Shown: positions 16,472 through 25,236, counted from the first letter of the stretch. The stretch: DNA of 64,000 nucleotides from Lachnoanaerobaculum sp. OBRC5-5 (GCF_000296385.1 NZ_JH815185.1:470013-534012), one strand, 5' to 3'. Notes: a model not told the origin generated them from the letters alone. Numbers and translations are program-made.

Positions 16472-17067
16472 TTTTACAAATAAGTGCAGGTATGGGTCCG
16501 GTGGAATGTCAGAGGGCTGTATTCGGTATATGTAAAGCTTTAATGAGGGAATTTCAGTCTTTAGAGATTTTAAGTTATGTAGAGGGTGAGAGAAAAGAAA
16601 CTTTTTACTCAGTGATGCTCTCATCTGATGAAGATTTATCATATCTTGAAGGTACTATGCTTTGGATTTGTAAAAGTCGCTATAGGCCTGAGCATAAAAG
16701 AAAGAACTGGTTTGTGGATGTTAGTATTATTCCGGAAACAGTTAATGTAGATGATAACTTCTCTGAAGCGGATATTATAGTGGAGAAATTTCATGCAAGT
16801 GGACCGGGAGGTCAAAATGTAAACAAGGTGGAAACCGGAGTGAGGGTTATTCATATTCCTACAGGAATAAGGATAAGTTCAACAAGGGAAAGAAGTCAGC
16901 TTATGAATAAAAAGGATGCCATTAGAAAACTTGCCATTGTTTTAAAAAACAAGAATACTTCCCAAATTGAACAAAGTAAGAATAATGCATGGAGTAAACA
17001 TACGGATATAGTTAGAGGAAATCCGATAAGAGTATATGAGGGTGAAAGATTTAGGATAAGAAAATAA
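16468..17067 (+). CDS. prfH: Peptide chain release factor H
   Basis: A 199-residue class-I release-factor homologue. The GGQ motif (114-116, in ASGPGGQNVNK) is the peptidyl-tRNA hydrolysis loop; the codon-recognition domain of RF1/RF2 is reduced to about 90 unrelated N-terminal residues. It overlaps rtcB by 4 bases (ATGA), so the two are translationally coupled. In E. coli, PrfH frees ribosomes whose 16S rRNA was cut by colicin-E3-type nucleases so that RtcB2 can reseal the break. The same role is inferred here. Confidence 0.92.
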   Translation: MILQISAGMGPVECQRAVFGICKALMREFQSLEILSYVEGERKETFYSVMLSSDEDLSYLEGTMLWICKSRYRPEHKRKNWFVDVSIIPETVNVDDNFSEADIIVEKFHASGPGGQNVNKVETGVRVIHIPTGIRISSTRERSQLMNKKDAIRKLAIVLKNKNTSQIEQSKNNAWSKHTDIVRGNPIRVYEGERFRIRK

Positions 17068-17082
17068 ACTTGAGGTAATATT

Positions 17083-17814
17083 ATGGGTGATGGAAAAAAT
17101 TACAATGTAACAGAAAATATCAGTACAAGCAAAGAGATTTTAGATAGTGAAAATAAAAGTATGAAAAAATATCCGTGGCTAATATCAATACTTTATATTT
17201 TGGTATTGTATGGGTGGATTGGATTTATTATTTCAGGAGGGAAGTACTTTAATTTGAACAAGTGGTTATTTCTAGGTTTTAATATAGCATTTCTTGTTGC
17301 TTTTATAACACTTCTGACAGTTCAGATCAGTAGAGTATTGCCTGAGATAAGAAATGAGAATATAGACTATTGTATAAAGAGATTTTTATTTTTTAAATAT
17401 ACCATTTTACCTTCTACATTGTATTTTATTTTTCTGGCACTTATTATATTTGTGGGTGGACTGAGTATTTCAATTTTAGCCCTTGTTTTACCTCAAATGC
17501 TTTTTCTTGCGCCGTTTATACTTATGGTGGCTTTTATATTGCCGCCGATATTGTTGGCAATTTCTTTTATAGCCGCTTTACCGGGGTTTGTTTTGGCAGT
17601 AGGTACTGTAATTATCAGTAGAAAACAAAAAGAGATGAAACTTGGTAGCTGCGTTTTACATATACTCCTACAGTTTGTTCCGTTGGCTGATTTGATAGAT
17701 GCATTATATATTTCGATACATTATTGGAATAGGGCAAAGAAATTGGCTATAATTACAGCTGTTTCTGCCGGTATACTTATAGTTGCAAGTATAATTTTAC
17801 ATATAATAGGCTAA
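17083..17814 (+). CDS. Polytopic membrane protein, paralogue A of a three-gene set
   Basis: A 243-residue protein with a polar N-terminus (about 30 residues) and about five hydrophobic helices. I do not recognise the family. It shares with the next two proteins a PW-hydrophobic-Y-x-W opening (near 32-45), a mid IDYCI block, and a C-terminal QFxPxxxxIDxLYI pattern followed by RxK, so all three are paralogues. It starts 16 bases after prfH, with GAGG upstream, and may be read from the same transcript. Its last codons were copied by the tandem duplication described at 18570. Confidence 0.65.
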   Translation: MGDGKNYNVTENISTSKEILDSENKSMKKYPWLISILYILVLYGWIGFIISGGKYFNLNKWLFLGFNIAFLVAFITLLTVQISRVLPEIRNENIDYCIKRFLFFKYTILPSTLYFIFLALIIFVGGLSISILALVLPQMLFLAPFILMVAFILPPILLAISFIAALPGFVLAVGTVIISRKQKEMKLGSCVLHILLQFVPLADLIDALYISIHYWNRAKKLAIITAVSAGILIVASIILHIIG

Positions 17815-17847
17815 GAAATAAAAAGTCTAAAAAGGAGATATAGTGAT

Positions 17848-18561
17848 ATGGAAAATGATTTTATATTAGAGAAAGACTGTATTATAAATGAGGAATCTCC
17901 ACAAAAGAATTTTCCTTGGATTTTAGGTATAATATATAATATCGTAGTTTACAGATGGGCATATGTTATTATATCTCAGTTAAACAGCACAGTAAAAAAA
18001 GAATTTGATATTTTACCTCATATAGTATATTTTATCTTACTTTTAATACTGCTTATATTGCAAATCATAAGCGTGAACAGAGCTATAAAAAGGGAGGATA
18101 TAAATTATTGCATTGACGGAGCGCTTTTTTACGGATACGCAATGTTTCCGGTTTCTCTGTTATGTGCACTATGTATTCTTGGTGTAGCTGTGGGCGAAAT
18201 ATTTATATTGATTGCATGTATGGTAGTACCGGCAATGATCTTTATCGTACCGTTTATTGCAATACCGTGTATTATATTTTTGATGATACTAATACTTTTG
18301 TACTATGTTTTATTGTCGCCCGGAATGTTGACGGCCGGTTATCTGGTTCGCTGTTATAAAGATGAATATGGTCTAAGTAACAACAAATATAACAGGCATA
18401 AGGTTTTTCGATTTATACCCGGAGTAAATTTAATTGATATTTTGTATATTTCAAATAAATATAGGGATAGAGGAAAATCACAAACCGTAATTATAGCAGT
18501 TTCCTTAATATTGATGATTCTAACAATCGTTGCGGCAATAGCAATCAGTAGAATATTATAG
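17848..18561 (+). CDS. Polytopic membrane protein, paralogue B1
   Basis: A 237-residue protein with a 25-residue polar N-terminus (MENDFILEKDCIINEES) and about five membrane helices. AAGGAG precedes the ATG. It is nearly identical in its first ~110 residues to the protein at 18666 and diverges more in the C-terminal half. The shared C-terminal RFIPGVNLIDILYISNKY links it to paralogue A. Function unknown. It is the first copy of an ~0.81-kb tandem duplication. Confidence 0.65.
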   Translation: MENDFILEKDCIINEESPQKNFPWILGIIYNIVVYRWAYVIISQLNSTVKKEFDILPHIVYFILLLILLILQIISVNRAIKREDINYCIDGALFYGYAMFPVSLLCALCILGVAVGEIFILIACMVVPAMIFIVPFIAIPCIIFLMILILLYYVLLSPGMLTAGYLVRCYKDEYGLSNNKYNRHKVFRFIPGVNLIDILYISNKYRDRGKSQTVIIAVSLILMILTIVAAIAISRIL

Positions 18562-18569
18562 GTATATAA

Positions 18570-18632
18570 ATGAAATCAAAGAAACTTTTTAGAATCATTG
18601 CTGCATGTATTATTTTATATATAATAGGCTAA
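18570..18632 (+). pseudogene. 20-codon chimeric ORF at a tandem-duplication junction
   Basis: The frame MKSKKLFRIIAACIILYIIG joins the first ~13 codons of the DUF1287-type gene (compare 19379) to the last codons of paralogue A (compare 17790-17814). The following spacer and ribosome site also match those after paralogue A. This is what a tandem duplication running from the end of A to the start of the DUF1287 gene would leave. It is probably not a functional gene. Confidence 0.8.
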
Positions 18633-18665
18633 GAAATAAAAATTCTTAAAAGGAGATATAGTGAT

Positions 18666-19370
18666 ATGGAAAATGATTTTATATTAGAAAAAGACTGTAT
18701 TATAAATGAGGAATCTTCAAAAAAGCATTTTCCTTGGATTTTGGGTATAATATATAATATAGTGGTTTACAGATGGGCATATGTTATTATATCTCAGTTG
18801 AACAGCACAGAAAAAAAGGAATTTGGTATTTTACCTCATATAGTATATTTTATCTTACTTTTAATACTGCTTATATTGCAAATCATAAGCGTGAATAGAG
18901 CCATAAAAAGGGAGGATATAAATTATTGCATCAATGGAGCGCTTTTTTATAGATACACTATGTTTCCGATTTCTCTGTTGTGTACAATATGTATTTTTGG
19001 TATAGCTATAGGTGAATTAGCTTTATTTATTGCATGTATGGTGGTACCGGCAACAATTGTTATGGCACCGTTCATTGGAATAATATTTATTATATTTTTG
19101 GTGATATTAATATTGTTGTATTTCGCTTTATTGTCACCGGGGATGTTAGCGGCATGTTACCTTATCGGTTATATTAAAGATAGACATAAAGTAAAACTGG
19201 CTAAATTTACTATGCATATATTACTTCAATTTATACCGGGAATAAATATAATTGATACATTGTATATTACTAATAAATATTGTAAGCGTGGAAAGATATT
19301 AGCTATAGGTACAGCAGTTGTAACATTAATAACAATTGTTGTAGCCATAATAATAATTAGAATATTATAG
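18666..19370 (+). CDS. Polytopic membrane protein, paralogue B2
   Basis: A 234-residue protein, second copy of the duplicated unit. The first half is almost identical to the protein at 17848; the C-terminal half has drifted (QFIPGINIIDTLYITNKYCKRGK). It has about five membrane helices and no known domain. It has the same AAGGAG site 10 bases before the ATG as copy B1. It ends 8 bases before the truncated DUF1287 gene. Uneven divergence along the length suggests either selection on the N-terminal half or gene conversion there. Confidence 0.65.
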   Translation: MENDFILEKDCIINEESSKKHFPWILGIIYNIVVYRWAYVIISQLNSTEKKEFGILPHIVYFILLLILLILQIISVNRAIKREDINYCINGALFYRYTMFPISLLCTICIFGIAIGELALFIACMVVPATIVMAPFIGIIFIIFLVILILLYFALLSPGMLAACYLIGYIKDRHKVKLAKFTMHILLQFIPGINIIDTLYITNKYCKRGKILAIGTAVVTLITIVVAIIIIRIL

Positions 19371-19378
19371 GTATATAA

Positions 19379-19969
19379 ATGAAATCAAATAAATTTTTTA
19401 GAATCATTGCTGCATGTATATTGCTTACAGTAATGATTTTACTGATATTTACAAGACTTTATCATAGAGGTACTTCTGTAAAGAGACCTAAGAATGCTTA
19501 TAAAAGACATATAGAGCAGTTTAAGAGCAGTGTTGATATGGATAAAGACGGAATTGATGATCAAAGCGATATATTAAACAGTGCTCTTTACTATATACAA
19601 ACAAAACCGAAGTATGAGAGCAGGTACTATATTGGCGGAACACCAAATGACGGTTATGGTGTTTGTACGGATGTTGTGGCTGCGGCACTTTTCGGTGCAG
19701 GATATGATTTACAAAGACTTGTGTCTGAGGGTATAAACGAGCATCCGGATAATTATGATATACAATCCCCTGATGAAAATATTGACTACCGTAGAGTAAG
19801 AAATCTGCAGGTGTATTTTAAAAATAATACAAATATTGTTGTTACATCTAAATGTATTCATGCGGGAGATTATAATCTGGAGTTTGAAATAGAAGATTAT
19901 GCAGCTTCAACAGAAAATATTATGCTTGTAATTACTGCAATGGGATATGCCGGGGTTTGGATGGAATGA
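19379..19969 (+). pseudogene. Truncated DUF1287 gene fused to a nitroreductase fragment
   Basis: The 196-codon frame has two origins. Codons 1-151 match the intact DUF1287 protein at 20470: N-terminal membrane anchor, DKDGIDDQSD loop, and GVCTDVV with Cys96. From about base 19833 it reads VVTSKCIHAGDYNLEFEIE ... AMGYAGVWME, which looks like the C-terminal half of a nitroreductase. The DUF1287 C-terminus with GDIVIF and His175 is missing, so the protein is expected to be inactive. Bases about 19610-19835 are nearly identical to 20700-20926, so the copy is recent. Confidence 0.75.
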
Positions 19970-20120
19970 TGAAGTTTGAGGGAAATATAGATAAGGTCAG
20001 AAAACTATTGAATATCAATTGTGAAGAAACACCCAGGACAATTATTCCATTCGGAAAGCCAAAGAGTATGGTAATACAGAAAGAAAAAAAGCATTTTCTG
20101 AAAGAGCTCATATGATTTAG
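19833..20120 (+). pseudogene. Decayed 3' part of a nitroreductase-family gene
   Basis: The first part is read in frame with the DUF1287 fragment up to the stop at 19969. The similarity then continues in a second frame (KVRKLLNI ... PRTIIPFGKP, 19984-20090) and a third (AFSERAHMI, stop at 20118-20120). At least two frameshifts are present, one at a run of A near 20083-20089. The 5' half is missing. Family assignment is by motif memory. Confidence 0.6.
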
Positions 20121-20143
20121 CGGTAGCTAGGCAGGTGTTTTAT

Positions 20144-20473
20144 ATGAGTGAAAATTTATTAAACTTTATAATTTGGTCAATATCGGGATGTTTAATAATC
20201 GCTATTGGAATCAGTTGTTTCTTTTCTAAAAAGCAGGCAGGATTTTGGGCAAATGTTAATTTGCCTCCGGTAAAGGATGTAAAGGGATATAATCATGCTA
20301 CGGGGAAGCTGTTTGTTTTATTCGGAGTGCTTTTGATTGCTTTGGGATTGCCTATATTATTTGATAAAAGTTCAGTATTTATATTTTTATCAATAATAGG
20401 AGTACTGATTTTAACAATAGCTATGATGGTGGTATATATTTTTTATATTGATGATAAATATAGGGAAAAATGA
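20144..20473 (+). CDS. Small membrane protein, DUF3784-like
   Basis: A 109-residue protein from ATG 20144, which has AGGTG 6 bases upstream; GTG 20135 is in frame but has none. It has three hydrophobic helices with a middle loop KKQAGFWANVNLPPVKDVKGYN, the pattern of DUF3784-like proteins, whose function is unknown. It overlaps the downstream DUF1287 gene by 4 bases (ATGA), so the two are probably translated together. Confidence 0.6.
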   Translation: MSENLLNFIIWSISGCLIIAIGISCFFSKKQAGFWANVNLPPVKDVKGYNHATGKLFVLFGVLLIALGLPILFDKSSVFIFLSIIGVLILTIAMMVVYIFYIDDKYREK

Positions 20474-21150
20474 AACAAAAAAGAATTTTTAAAATAATTG
20501 CTGCTGGTATAGTGCTTGCGGCAATAGCAGTACTTATATATAACAGATTTTCTTATAAAGAAACATCTACAAAGCGTCCAAGGTATGCTTATAAAAAGAA
20601 GATAGAGCAGATTAAGAGCGGAATCGACAAGGATGGCGATGGTGTTGATGACCAGAGCGACATATTGGAAAGTGCATTGGAATATATACAGACAAAACCT
20701 AAGTATGAGAGCAGGTACTATATTGGCGGAACACCAAATGACGGTTATGGTGTATGTACAGATGTTGTAGCTGCGGCACTTTTCGGCGCAGGATATGATT
20801 TACAAAGACTTGTGTCTGAGGATATAAACGAGCATCCGGATAATTATGATATACAATCCCCCGATGAAAATATTGACTATCGCAGAGTAAGAAATCTGCA
20901 GGTGTATTTTAAAAATAATACAAAAAGTCTTACTACAGATCTTTCTGAAATAGAAGAGTGGCAGGGCGGAGATATTGTTATTTTCAAAAAGCATATCGGA
21001 ATAGTATCCGACAGAAGAGATAAAAATGGAATTCCATATATTATTCATCACGGCAGTAAATATCAAAGAGCGTATGAACAAAAATATCTGAAAAGTAAGG
21101 CTGATGAAATAGTCGGTCACTACAGATGGGAATTGAAAAGAGAAAATTAA
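20470..21150 (+). CDS. DUF1287 domain protein, membrane-anchored
   Basis: A 226-residue protein with an uncleaved N-terminal membrane anchor (about 5-24) and an exported DUF1287 (YijF-type) domain. Conserved features are the acidic loop DKDGDGVDDQSD (53-64), GVCTDVV (Cys96), NIDYRRVRNL (134-143), GGDIVIF and HIGIVSD (His175). A Cys96-His175 pair would suit a papain/NlpC-like peptidase fold acting on the cell wall; that is an inference. The intact copy of the pair whose broken copy lies at 19379. It overlaps the small membrane gene upstream. Confidence 0.75.
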   Translation: MKQKRIFKIIAAGIVLAAIAVLIYNRFSYKETSTKRPRYAYKKKIEQIKSGIDKDGDGVDDQSDILESALEYIQTKPKYESRYYIGGTPNDGYGVCTDVVAAALFGAGYDLQRLVSEDINEHPDNYDIQSPDENIDYRRVRNLQVYFKNNTKSLTTDLSEIEEWQGGDIVIFKKHIGIVSDRRDKNGIPYIIHHGSKYQRAYEQKYLKSKADEIVGHYRWELKREN

Positions 21151-21159
21151 GTTGACACT

Positions 21160-23559
21160 ATGGATGAGATAAGAGAGGTCGATAATAAAATTATCGGATT
21201 GAAAGATAGCGAAGTGCAACAAAGAATTGCATCGGGTCTTACAAATAAATTAAATATGGGAACCGATAAAACAACTATGGAAATAGTATTGTCAAATGTA
21301 TGTACATACTTTAACCTGATATTTTTAATAATTTCCATAGTACTGATTATGGTAGGTTCGTTTAGGAATCTTACATTTCTACCTGTTATTATCGGAAATA
21401 CACTTATAGGTATAGTACAAGAGTTGCGTGCAAAAAAGACACTTGATACGATGAAATTTTTAAGTGCTCCTCACAGTGACGTGATAAGAGACGGAGAACT
21501 TCAAAATATATTGTCGGAGGAGTTGGTAAAAGATGATATTATTCTGCTGAAAGCCGGCAAGCAGATTTGTGCGGATGCCATTGTTATTTCCGGAAGCGTT
21601 CAGGTTAATGAATCCTTACTTACAGGTGAGTCTGATGAAATTGAAAAAGCTGTAGGCAGTAAGCTTTTATCAGGAAGTTTTGTAGTATCCGGAGAATGCT
21701 ATGCAAAACTTGAGAAAGTGGGAGAAGAGTCATATATTTCAAAACTCAGTACACAAGCAAAAACTATGAAAAGTAAAGAACAATCGGAGATGATAAGACA
21801 TATAAATTTGATTGTTAAGGCTGTAGGTATTGTAATCATACCTATAGGTGCGGTTTTATTTTTACAAAGCTTTTATGTAAACGGGGATACTCTTAGAAAA
21901 AGTGTAACTTCAACAGTTGCCGCCGTACTTGGAATGATTCCTGAGGGACTGTATTTGCTGACCACAGTTGCGCTTGCCCTAAGTACTATGAAACTTGCAA
22001 CAAAAAAAGTACTGCTTCATGATATGAAAAGTATTGAGACTTTGGCAAGAGTTGATGTGCTCTGTGTTGATAAAACAGGTACGATTACAGAACCTGATAT
22101 GAAAGTGGAAGATGTATTATTATGTAAAGGTGCAAACAGTTCTATAGATTATTCAGATTTTGAAAAATTATTGTTTTCATATGCCCTTGCTTCAAAAGAT
22201 AATAATGCAACCATGCAGGCTTTAAAAGAATATGCAAATAAGAAAGGAATTAAAGGGGCTGTAGGTGCTCCTGTCAAGGTACTACCTTTTTCTTCATCTC
22301 TTAAATACGGAAGTATTACATTTGAAGAGGAATGCTACATTCTTGGTGCTCCGGAAATTATTTTAAAAGACAATTTTATATCTTTTGAAAATGAGATTTT
22401 AGCCTATACCGAAAAAGGAAGTAGGGTTTTACTTTTTGCAAAGTATGACGGAAGTGATATTGAAGACGGTATCAAAGGAAAAGTAACTCCTATAGGTTTT
22501 ATTGCTTTTGCAAATCCTGTTCGTGAGAATGCTGTAGATACATTTAATTATTTTAAGTCTCAAGGTGTAAGTATAAAGGTTATCTCGGGAGATAATCCTT
22601 TAACCGTTTCACAAATTGCCTCTCGGGCAGGAATTGAAAATGCCGAAAATTATATTGATGCAAGTTTGCTTGATACAGATAAAAAGATACAGGAGGCAAT
22701 ATCTTTTTATACGGTTTTCGGTCGTGTTACACCTAAACAAAAGCAAAAGTTTGTAAAAGCATTACAGGCAGACGGTCATACTGTTGCCATGACAGGCGAC
22801 GGTGTAAATGATATTTTGGCGATGAAGGATGCGGACTGCAGTGTGGCAATGGCATCAGGAAGTGAAGCCGCCACTCATGCCGCACAGGTTGTACTGCTTG
22901 ATTCGGACTTTGCACATATGCCGGATCTGGTATATGAGGGTAGAAGAGTTGTCAATAATATAGAGCGCTCTGCAAGCCTGTTTTTGGTGAAAAATATTTT
23001 CTCGTTACTTTTAGCTGTATTATCTGCAGTTTTTATGTTTACATATCCGCTGGAGCCTGCTCAGATTTCCTTTGTAAGCATGTTTACAATAGGGATACCG
23101 GGATTTTTATTGGCTCTTGAGCCGAATAAGAATAGGATAAAGGGTAGTTTTATTAAAAACGTGTTGATAAAAGCGTTGCCCGGAGGTTTGACAGATGTTA
23201 TAGCGGTATTTGCACTTGTAGTATTTGGAGAGGTTTTTGAAATATCCACAGACAGTATCGGAACTGTTGCGACCATGGTTATGTCGGTAGTCGGATTTAT
23301 GATTTTGATCAAGATAAGTTATCCGCTTGATCTGAGAAAATATATAATAATATTTTTAAATGTTGCAGGTCTCATATTTACAGGTATATTCCTTAGAAAG
23401 TTGTTTGCACTTACGGACATTTCGGGTATAAGTATTCTTCTTATGTTCACTTTTGGTTTTGCTGCGGAATCTTTATTTAGAAATATGACGGTTTTGGTAG
23501 AAAAAAATCAAATATTACTTGAAAAAATAAGAATAAAACTTGAACAAAAGAAAAAATAA
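21160..23559 (+). CDS. Cation-transporting P-type ATPase (HAD-IC family)
   Basis: A 799-residue P-type ATPase. The actuator TGES (155-158), the membrane motif PEGLYLL (261-267), the phosphorylated Asp304 in DKTGTIT, and TGDGVND (545-551) are all present. There is no N-terminal metal-binding CxxC, which argues against copper or zinc export. PEGL in M4 is found in the CtpE-type group, linked to Ca2+ in mycobacteria; the ion here is not proven. About eight to ten membrane helices. It begins 9 bases after the DUF1287 gene, without a clear ribosome site, so translation may be coupled. Confidence 0.85.
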   Translation: MDEIREVDNKIIGLKDSEVQQRIASGLTNKLNMGTDKTTMEIVLSNVCTYFNLIFLIISIVLIMVGSFRNLTFLPVIIGNTLIGIVQELRAKKTLDTMKFLSAPHSDVIRDGELQNILSEELVKDDIILLKAGKQICADAIVISGSVQVNESLLTGESDEIEKAVGSKLLSGSFVVSGECYAKLEKVGEESYISKLSTQAKTMKSKEQSEMIRHINLIVKAVGIVIIPIGAVLFLQSFYVNGDTLRKSVTSTVAAVLGMIPEGLYLLTTVALALSTMKLATKKVLLHDMKSIETLARVDVLCVDKTGTITEPDMKVEDVLLCKGANSSIDYSDFEKLLFSYALASKDNNATMQALKEYANKKGIKGAVGAPVKVLPFSSSLKYGSITFEEECYILGAPEIILKDNFISFENEILAYTEKGSRVLLFAKYDGSDIEDGIKGKVTPIGFIAFANPVRENAVDTFNYFKSQGVSIKVISGDNPLTVSQIASRAGIENAENYIDASLLDTDKKIQEAISFYTVFGRVTPKQKQKFVKALQADGHTVAMTGDGVNDILAMKDADCSVAMASGSEAATHAAQVVLLDSDFAHMPDLVYEGRRVVNNIERSASLFLVKNIFSLLLAVLSAVFMFTYPLEPAQISFVSMFTIGIPGFLLALEPNKNRIKGSFIKNVLIKALPGGLTDVIAVFALVVFGEVFEISTDSIGTVATMVMSVVGFMILIKISYPLDLRKYIIIFLNVAGLIFTGIFLRKLFALTDISGISILLMFTFGFAAESLFRNMTVLVEKNQILLEKIRIKLEQKKK

Positions 23560-23606
23560 GATATAGTATAAGTAGTAAGTGAAAACTTTGTTTTATGGAG
23601 TTGGTT

Positions 23607-24746
23607 ATGAGAGAGTATAGTCCGCTTTTTAACATGAGCGATAGAATGATAAATTTATTGACTGAGATAAGTGAAGAAGTCGGAAGGGTAAGTGTTGTCT
23701 TTTCCGGTAAGATGAATCCGCTTATTCGTAAAGAAAACATAATTAAAAAAGTATATGCCTCTTTGGCAATGGAAGAAAGTGATATTTCATTTGAACAGAT
23801 AAGAGGCTTTATATATGGAGAAAATTTTATTGATAATCATAAGGATATGAGAGTTGTAAAAAATCTCTATGAAGCGTATGATATGTCATTTAAATTGAAT
23901 CCATATTCGATAAATGATTTGTTCTTTGCACAAAAGATGATACTGAGCGGTTTTGCTATAGAGTCAACTGAGTTTAGAGAAGATAAGGCGGAAAACAGCG
24001 ACAGCGGAATATTTGAAAGTAATACAATTCCTTCAAGATTTATTCCGGGAGCTGTTAGAGATATATTTGAATGGTACAAAAGAGCGGAGCTGCATCCTGT
24101 AATAAAATGTGCAATAGTATATCATGAATTTGAACTTTTACAGCCTTTTGCGGCAGGGAACGGACCTCTTTCAAGGTTATGGCTGGATCTTTTACTTTGT
24201 AAGTGGAAAGATATTTTCTTTTGTATGTCTGTTGAGAATGAACTTTATAACAGGATACAGGAATATAAGGAACTTACATACAGTATAGGAAGACCGGGAG
24301 AAAGTAATAAATTTATAGAATTTATTCTTGAGACAATCCTTTTTGCATTAAAGAAAGCGCAGATTGAAGAAAAAACATCGGTTTGGAGGGTGGAATCCGA
24401 TGTTGAATATAAAAAAGAAGAATGCATAAAGCAGGAAAAGTCTTTCGGTAGCGGTATTACAGGCAGTGCTGAAGAGACGGTTGGAAAAGAAGTATCAGGA
24501 GGCAGTAAAAATACCGCTGTTAGTACAAACAACCCGGCAAGTGAGAATACATTTGCAAAAAAGCTTGTAAATGTACTTGGTAATGAAGTGCTTACAACAA
24601 ATGAGATAATGCTTAGGCTTGGCATGACACATAAGCCTACTTTCAGAAAAAATTATCTCAATCCGGCAATAGAGATGGGCTTGGTAGAAATGACTGTACC
24701 GGGTAAGCCCAGAAGTAGGTATCAGAAATATAGAAAGATATCATAG
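23607..24746 (+). CDS. Catalytically degenerate Fic-like protein with C-terminal winged helix
   Basis: The product is 379 residues from ATG 23607, chosen because GGAG lies 6 bases upstream inside the ATG 23595 frame, and because the start matches the Fic protein at 5073. The fold is Fic-like, but the active-site loop reads QPFAAGNGPLSR: the catalytic His is Gln and the GNGR Arg is Pro. The inhibitory-helix region reads ASLAMEES. A linker rich in Ser, Gly and Glu (about 265-320) leads to a winged helix (TTNEIMLRLGMTHKPTFRKNYL). It is likely a non-enzymatic, DNA-binding Fic relative. Confidence 0.8.
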   Translation: MREYSPLFNMSDRMINLLTEISEEVGRVSVVFSGKMNPLIRKENIIKKVYASLAMEESDISFEQIRGFIYGENFIDNHKDMRVVKNLYEAYDMSFKLNPYSINDLFFAQKMILSGFAIESTEFREDKAENSDSGIFESNTIPSRFIPGAVRDIFEWYKRAELHPVIKCAIVYHEFELLQPFAAGNGPLSRLWLDLLLCKWKDIFFCMSVENELYNRIQEYKELTYSIGRPGESNKFIEFILETILFALKKAQIEEKTSVWRVESDVEYKKEECIKQEKSFGSGITGSAEETVGKEVSGGSKNTAVSTNNPASENTFAKKLVNVLGNEVLTTNEIMLRLGMTHKPTFRKNYLNPAIEMGLVEMTVPGKPRSRYQKYRKIS

Positions 24747-25045
24747 TCGGATACATAGAATAAGATGATTGAATACAGACTAAGATAATAAAGTACAGAC
24801 TATGATAAAATAAAAATGTCAAGATATACGCTTAACGACCAAGATATCAAAGAATAGACTATGATAAAGTCGATATTAAAATCGGTGTTTTATAAATATA
24901 GTTTTATTTGTGGTATAATGGGACTTTATCATATATGGCTTATAATAGCTTGTAATTTATTTGAAATACATATTGACGAATCTGTACTTTATGGTATAAT
25001 GATATAGATTTTGAATTTCACAACCGGAGGGAGGTTAGATCTTAG
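24747..25045. promoter_or_regulatory. Regulatory region upstream of rpsU with short repeats
   Basis: GACTATGAT occurs at 24798-24806 and 24857-24865, a variant GACTAAGAT at 24778-24786, and an inverted copy ATCATAGTC at 24740-24748. Two near-identical extended -10 elements follow, TGGTATAAT at 24911-24919 and at 24992-25000. No gene is seen before rpsU. Confidence 0.5.
24973..25000 (+). promoter_or_regulatory. Promoter of rpsU-phoH
   Basis: TTGACG (24973-24978), a 16-base spacer and TATAAT (24995-25000) with an extended TGG in front. It lies 45 bases before the rpsU start and is a near-consensus sigma-A promoter. Confidence 0.75.
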
Positions 25046-25222
25046 ATGTCAAACGTGATTGTGAAAGAAAACGAGAGTCTTGACAGTGCACTTAGAAGAT
25101 TCAAAAGAAATTGTGCTAAGGCAGGCATTCAACAAGAAATTCGTAAGAGAGAGCATTACGAGAAGCCAAGCGTAAGACGTAAGAAAAAGTCTGAAGCAGC
25201 TAGAAAGCGTAAGTTTAATTAA
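25046..25222 (+). CDS. rpsU: 30S ribosomal protein S21
   Basis: A 58-residue basic protein. It opens [20 protein letters not shown] and ends in the typical Lys/Arg-rich tail ([14 protein letters not shown]). S21 binds the 16S platform near the anti-Shine-Dalgarno region and helps initiation. A GGAGGGAGG ribosome site lies upstream. A strong promoter before it and an intrinsic terminator after it bracket the gene, so phoH downstream depends on read-through or its own promoter. Confidence 0.95.
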   Translation: MSNVIVKENESLDSALRRFKRNCAKAGIQQEIRKREHYEKPSVRRKKKSEAARKRKFN

Positions 25223-25236
25223 TTGCGTGTTTTCAC

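Noticed and set aside
21153-21186. TTGACA followed by GATAAT near the P-type ATPase start
   Set aside because: The spacer is over 20 bases and the region overlaps the start of the coding sequence; not a credible promoter.
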